Origin: Duganella sp. CF517
Lineage (GTDB): Bacteria > Pseudomonadota > Gammaproteobacteria > Burkholderiales > Burkholderiaceae_D
Assembly: GCF_900110275.1 (NCBI RefSeq)
Contig: NZ_FODC01000005.1
Coordinates: 372,001 to 436,000 of the forward strand
Length of the DNA: 64,000 bases
Direction: 5' to 3'
Shown one piece after another: positions 61,068 to 64,000 of this stretch. Below the pieces are notes generated by a model, which did no database searches, was not told where the DNA came from, and saw nothing but the letters and a program-made list of their open reading frames with translations. A program made the translations under genes and the position numbers. The first letter of the stretch is position 1, and each line of letters starts with the position of its first letter.

Positions 61068-63131
61068 ATGCACCCGCGACATGTTCAACCTGGGTTGCTG
61101 ACCACACGCTGCCTGTACCTCCTGCTCTGCGTCAACATCGCGCTGCTGGCGTTCTACCTGGCGATCGACTACCAGCTCGTGTTCCACTCCGATTCGGCCG
61201 TCAAGAACCTGCTGGCGCAGGAAATCCACGAGACCGGCCAGTACTTCCCGCGCGCCTGGAACTACGCCAACGGCGACCTGTGGGTGTTCAACACCCACAC
61301 CTTCATCCTGGCGCTGCTGCCGCTGCTGGGCAACGGCTACGCCGCGCACGCGGCGTCGGGGCTGGTGTCGGCGGCGCTGATCCTGTACGGCGCCTGGCTG
61401 CTGACCGGCATGCTCGAACAGCGGCCGCCGGCGCGCCTGGCCGGCATGCTGGTGGTGTCGGCCGGCATGTCGCCCATGATGGCCGAGCACGTCTACGGCC
61501 AGGCCGCCTACGGCTCGATCTTCTACATGGGCTGCTTCCTGCTTCGCGCCTACTGGTCGCTGAGCCAGGCGCGCGGCGCGCGGCGCCTGCCGTGGGCCGG
61601 CGCCACCGCCGCGCTGACGGTGCTGGTGTTCTGGTCCAATCCGCAGCGCGCGCTGCTGGTGTATGCGCTGCCGCTGCTGGCGGCGGCGGGCGTCCAGCTG
61701 TCGCTGGCGCGGCGCGACGGCGGCGCGGCGCGCGCCCACTGGGCCGCGCTGGCGGTGGTGCTGGCCGCGGCCGTGGCCGGCGTGCTGCTGAACCGCCACA
61801 CGCTCGCGCAGGTCAACAACAACATCGGCCTGTCGCTGATCGGCTGGCTCGACGTCAAGACCATGGCGCTCAACGGGCTGGCCGTGGCGCAAGGCGTGCT
61901 GAGCCTGTTCGACGGCCTGCCGCCGCCGGGCGCCAAGGTGGCCTCGGCCGCCGGGGCCTACGCGGCGCTGCGGCTGGCCGGCGCGCTGCTGCTGCTGGCG
62001 CTGCTGCCGTGGGCGCTGTACCGCGGCCTGCGGCCCGAGCGCGGCCCGCGCCAGCTGGTGGTGGTGTTTACCGCCGTCGGCTTTGGCCTCAGCCTGTTCC
62101 TGATGGCGACCACCACGCTGGCCGACATGACGTCGCCCGAATCGTCGGTGCGCTACCTGGTGCCGTCGCTGCTGGGCATGCTGCTGATCCTGGCCGGCAC
62201 GCTGTCCGAGCGCGCCGGCGCGCCGCTGGCGCGCGCCGGCGGCATCGCCGCGCTGGCGCTGCTGGCCACCAGCGCGCCGGCGGCCTACCTGTCGCCGTTC
62301 AGCGAACTCGTCACGCTGCCGCGCGAAGGCCTGGCGCTGCTCACGCCGGAGCGCCGCCTGGCCGGCTTCCTGCGCGCCCAGGGGCTGCGCTACGGCTACG
62401 CGACGTTCTGGGTGGCCGGCAAGACCTCGGTGCTCAGTTCGGGCGCGGTGCGGGTGCGCCAGGTCGAGTTCGAGCGCGGCCTGCCGCAGCCGATGCGCAA
62501 GCTCTCGTCGGACCGCTGGTACGCCCCGGCCGCCTGGCGCGGCCCGACCTTCGTGGCGCTGCGCGACAGCGAGCTGGCGCTGCTGGACCAGCCGCTGCTG
62601 GCCAGCTACGCCGGCCAGCCGCGCCTGCTGCGCTTCGAGGACATGAACGTGCTGGTCTATCCGACCAACCCGGCGGCCAGCCTGCCGTCGTGGGACACCG
62701 ACGTCAGCCGCCCGCTGCGCTACGCCATGGACCGCCACACGCTGCACCAGCGCGGCGTGCTCGAGCACGGCGCCATCACCACCGCGCCCGGCGAGGAGGG
62801 CAATCTGCACTTCGGCCCGATGCGCACGCTCGCGCCGGGCAGCTACGCGGTCAGCTTCGAGCTCGACATCGGCACCGGCGCCGAGGCCGGCGCCGCCGGC
62901 TACGGCATGGTCGATGTCGTCAGCGCCGCCGCCACCCAGGTGCTGGCGCGCCAGGGCGTCACCGCCGCCGGCCGGCAGCGGGTGACGCTGCGCTTCCGCA
63001 CCCAACAGCCGCTGAGCGCGGTGGAGTTCCGCGCCTTCAGCACCGGCCGCGCCCGCTTTACGCTGCGCGCCATCGACCTCGAACGCGGCGCGCCCGCCGC
63101 CACCGCGGCCCCCGCCGTCCAGGAGAAATAA
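61068..63131 (+). CDS. large polytopic GT-C-like membrane protein
   Basis: A 687-residue protein with about twelve membrane helices and a C-terminal periplasmic part of ~270 residues (from ~430). The first loop holds acidic residues (FHSDSAVKNLLAQEIHETGQ), like GT-C transferases, then AEHVYGQAAYGSIFYMG. The C-terminal domain ends with a beta-sandwich-like region. Overall layout matches the 539-residue protein at 30108 (first helix, SD-containing loop, many helices, soluble end), so both may be periplasmic glycosyltransferases using polyprenyl-phosphate sugars. A GtrB-like gene follows three bases later with AGGAG overlapping this gene's last codons. Confidence 0.7.
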   Translation: MHPRHVQPGLLTTRCLYLLLCVNIALLAFYLAIDYQLVFHSDSAVKNLLAQEIHETGQYFPRAWNYANGDLWVFNTHTFILALLPLLGNGYAAHAASGLVSAALILYGAWLLTGMLEQRPPARLAGMLVVSAGMSPMMAEHVYGQAAYGSIFYMGCFLLRAYWSLSQARGARRLPWAGATAALTVLVFWSNPQRALLVYALPLLAAAGVQLSLARRDGGAARAHWAALAVVLAAAVAGVLLNRHTLAQVNNNIGLSLIGWLDVKTMALNGLAVAQGVLSLFDGLPPPGAKVASAAGAYAALRLAGALLLLALLPWALYRGLRPERGPRQLVVVFTAVGFGLSLFLMATTTLADMTSPESSVRYLVPSLLGMLLILAGTLSERAGAPLARAGGIAALALLATSAPAAYLSPFSELVTLPREGLALLTPERRLAGFLRAQGLRYGYATFWVAGKTSVLSSGAVRVRQVEFERGLPQPMRKLSSDRWYAPAAWRGPTFVALRDSELALLDQPLLASYAGQPRLLRFEDMNVLVYPTNPAASLPSWDTDVSRPLRYAMDRHTLHQRGVLEHGAITTAPGEEGNLHFGPMRTLAPGSYAVSFELDIGTGAEAGAAGYGMVDVVSAAATQVLARQGVTAAGRQRVTLRFRTQQPLSAVEFRAFSTGRARFTLRAIDLERGAPAATAAPAVQEK

Positions 63132-63134
63132 GCC

Positions 63135-64000
63135 ATGCCAGCCGTCCCCCATATCTCCGTCGTGATCCCGGTCTACAAGGCCGAGAAGATGCTCGACGAA
63201 CTGTACCGCCGCCTGCGCGACGCGCTCGAGACGGTCGGCCCCGATTTCGAGATCGTGCTGGTCGAGGACTGCGGCGGCGACCGCTCGTGGGACGTCATCG
63301 AACGCCTGGCCGCGGCCGACCCGCGCGTGGTCGGCCTGCAATTTTCCCGCAACTTCGGCCAGCACTACGGCATCACGGCCGGCCTCGACCAGTGCCGCGG
63401 CGACTGGGTGGTGGTCATGGACTGCGACCTGCAGGACGCGCCCGAGGAGATCCCGCGCCTGTACGCCAAGGCCCGCGAGGGCTACGACGTGGTGCTGGCG
63501 CTGCGCGGCCCGCGCCAGGACCCGCTGCGCAAGCGGGTGACGTCGTGGCTGTTCTACCGCCTGTTCAGCTTCCTGGCCGACATCGACATCGACGGCGACA
63601 GCGGCAACTTCCGCATCATGTCGCGCCAGGTGGTCGACAATTTCGGCCGCATGCGCGAGCAGTTGCGCTTCTTCGGCGGCCACGTGCAGTGGCTCGGCTT
63701 CACCACCACCGGCCTGCAGGTGCGCCACGCCGAGCGCCTCGAGGGCGCCTCGACCTATACCTTCGCCAAGCTGTGCAAGCTGGCCGCCGACACCATCCTG
63801 GCCTATTCCGACAAGCCGCTGCGCCTGGCCGCCACGCTGGGCCTGACGATGGCCGGCGTCTCGTTCGCCTTCGGCGGCTGGCTGCTGGCGCGCGCGCTGC
63901 TGCAGGGCACGGCCATCCCGGGCTGGTCGAGCCTGATCGTCTCGCTGTACTTCATCGGCGGCTTGATCATCGGCATCCTGGGCATCCTCGGCATCTACCT
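63135..64000 (+). CDS. GtrB-like polyprenyl-phosphate glycosyltransferase, cut by window end
   Basis: ATG 63135 after AGGAGAAATAAGCC. The visible 288 residues contain a GT2 domain: ISVVIPVYKAEKMLDELY, nucleotide-site VEDCGGDRS, DxD in VVVMDCDLQDAPEEIPRL, acceptor segment DGDSGNFRIMSRQVV and EGASTYTFAKL. The first of two C-terminal membrane helices and most of the second follow (LAATLGLTMAGVSFAFGGWL; LIVSLYFIGGLIIGILGIL). This is the GtrB/ArnC layout; the enzyme loads a sugar on undecaprenyl phosphate for the membrane protein encoded upstream. The frame is open at the right edge; only a few residues should be missing. A gtrA gene may lie beyond. Confidence 0.9.
   Translation, partial: MPAVPHISVVIPVYKAEKMLDELYRRLRDALETVGPDFEIVLVEDCGGDRSWDVIERLAAADPRVVGLQFSRNFGQHYGITAGLDQCRGDWVVVMDCDLQDAPEEIPRLYAKAREGYDVVLALRGPRQDPLRKRVTSWLFYRLFSFLADIDIDGDSGNFRIMSRQVVDNFGRMREQLRFFGGHVQWLGFTTTGLQVRHAERLEGASTYTFAKLCKLAADTILAYSDKPLRLAATLGLTMAGVSFAFGGWLLARALLQGTAIPGWSSLIVSLYFIGGLIIGILGILGIY

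Noticed and set aside
1-64000. tRNA/rRNA genes, CRISPR arrays, insertion sequences, prophage or integrase
   Set aside because: Intergenic gaps are short, and none shows cloverleaf arms, spaced direct repeats, transposase motifs or terminal inverted repeats.

Overview
This is a high-GC, densely packed chromosomal segment. It most likely comes from a betaproteobacterium of the Oxalobacteraceae (Massilia/Duganella type). I infer this from the character of the proteins (dnaE, waaF, trhO, Burkholderiales-type Tad locus), the composition and the operon style (many ATGA/GTGA overlaps); no search was possible. No tRNA, rRNA, CRISPR array, insertion sequence or prophage was seen.

Region 1 (1-1872): the end of a LysR-type regulator, a small secreted protein of unknown function and a serine esterase. 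Region 2 (1876-20663): a complete Tad/Flp type IVb pilus locus. Three TadE/TadG-like genes run leftward. A NarL-type sensor kinase/response regulator pair, two unlike Flp pilins (one missed at ordinary ORF cut-offs), prepilin peptidase, a winged-helix AAA ATPase, CpaB, secretin CpaC, a small lipoprotein, TadZ, TadA, TadB, TadC, TadD (TPR plus LytR_C) and a large Ig-like lipoprotein run rightward. Two FNR-like palindromes, a phased GTGACA array and a 13-bp tandem repeat lie in its intergenic gaps.

Region 3 (20669-39838): LPS and surface-glycan genes around dnaE. They are waaF, an O-antigen ligase, a family 2 glycosyltransferase, a fused ligase-like/family 9 glycosyltransferase, a Gtr-like trio (polytopic GT-C-like protein, GtrA, GT2), an LPG-synthase-like flippase, a kinase/HAD/nucleotidyltransferase cassette, trhO, and two membrane acyltransferases, one of atypical composition.

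Region 4 (39843-53261): a type I secretion system (TolC, HlyD, ABC), its probable substrate (a DUF4214/RTX-like S-layer or adhesin-type protein), a FecR-domain protein, a CHASE2 adenylate cyclase, a Slam/DUF560-like outer-membrane protein and a Crp-type regulator. TGTGA-N6-TCACA-like palindromes precede the secretion operon, the substrate gene and the FecR gene, which suggests a self-contained cAMP-Crp circuit controlling surface protein export.

Region 5 (53391-64000): an ABC-transporter-dependent O-polysaccharide operon. It holds Wzm, Wzt with a carbohydrate-binding C-terminus, an FkbM-like protein with degenerate motifs and a coiled coil, a tandem GT4 enzyme carrying a truncated third domain, and a further GT4. 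A second GT-C-like membrane protein and a GtrB-like transferase cut by the window end follow.
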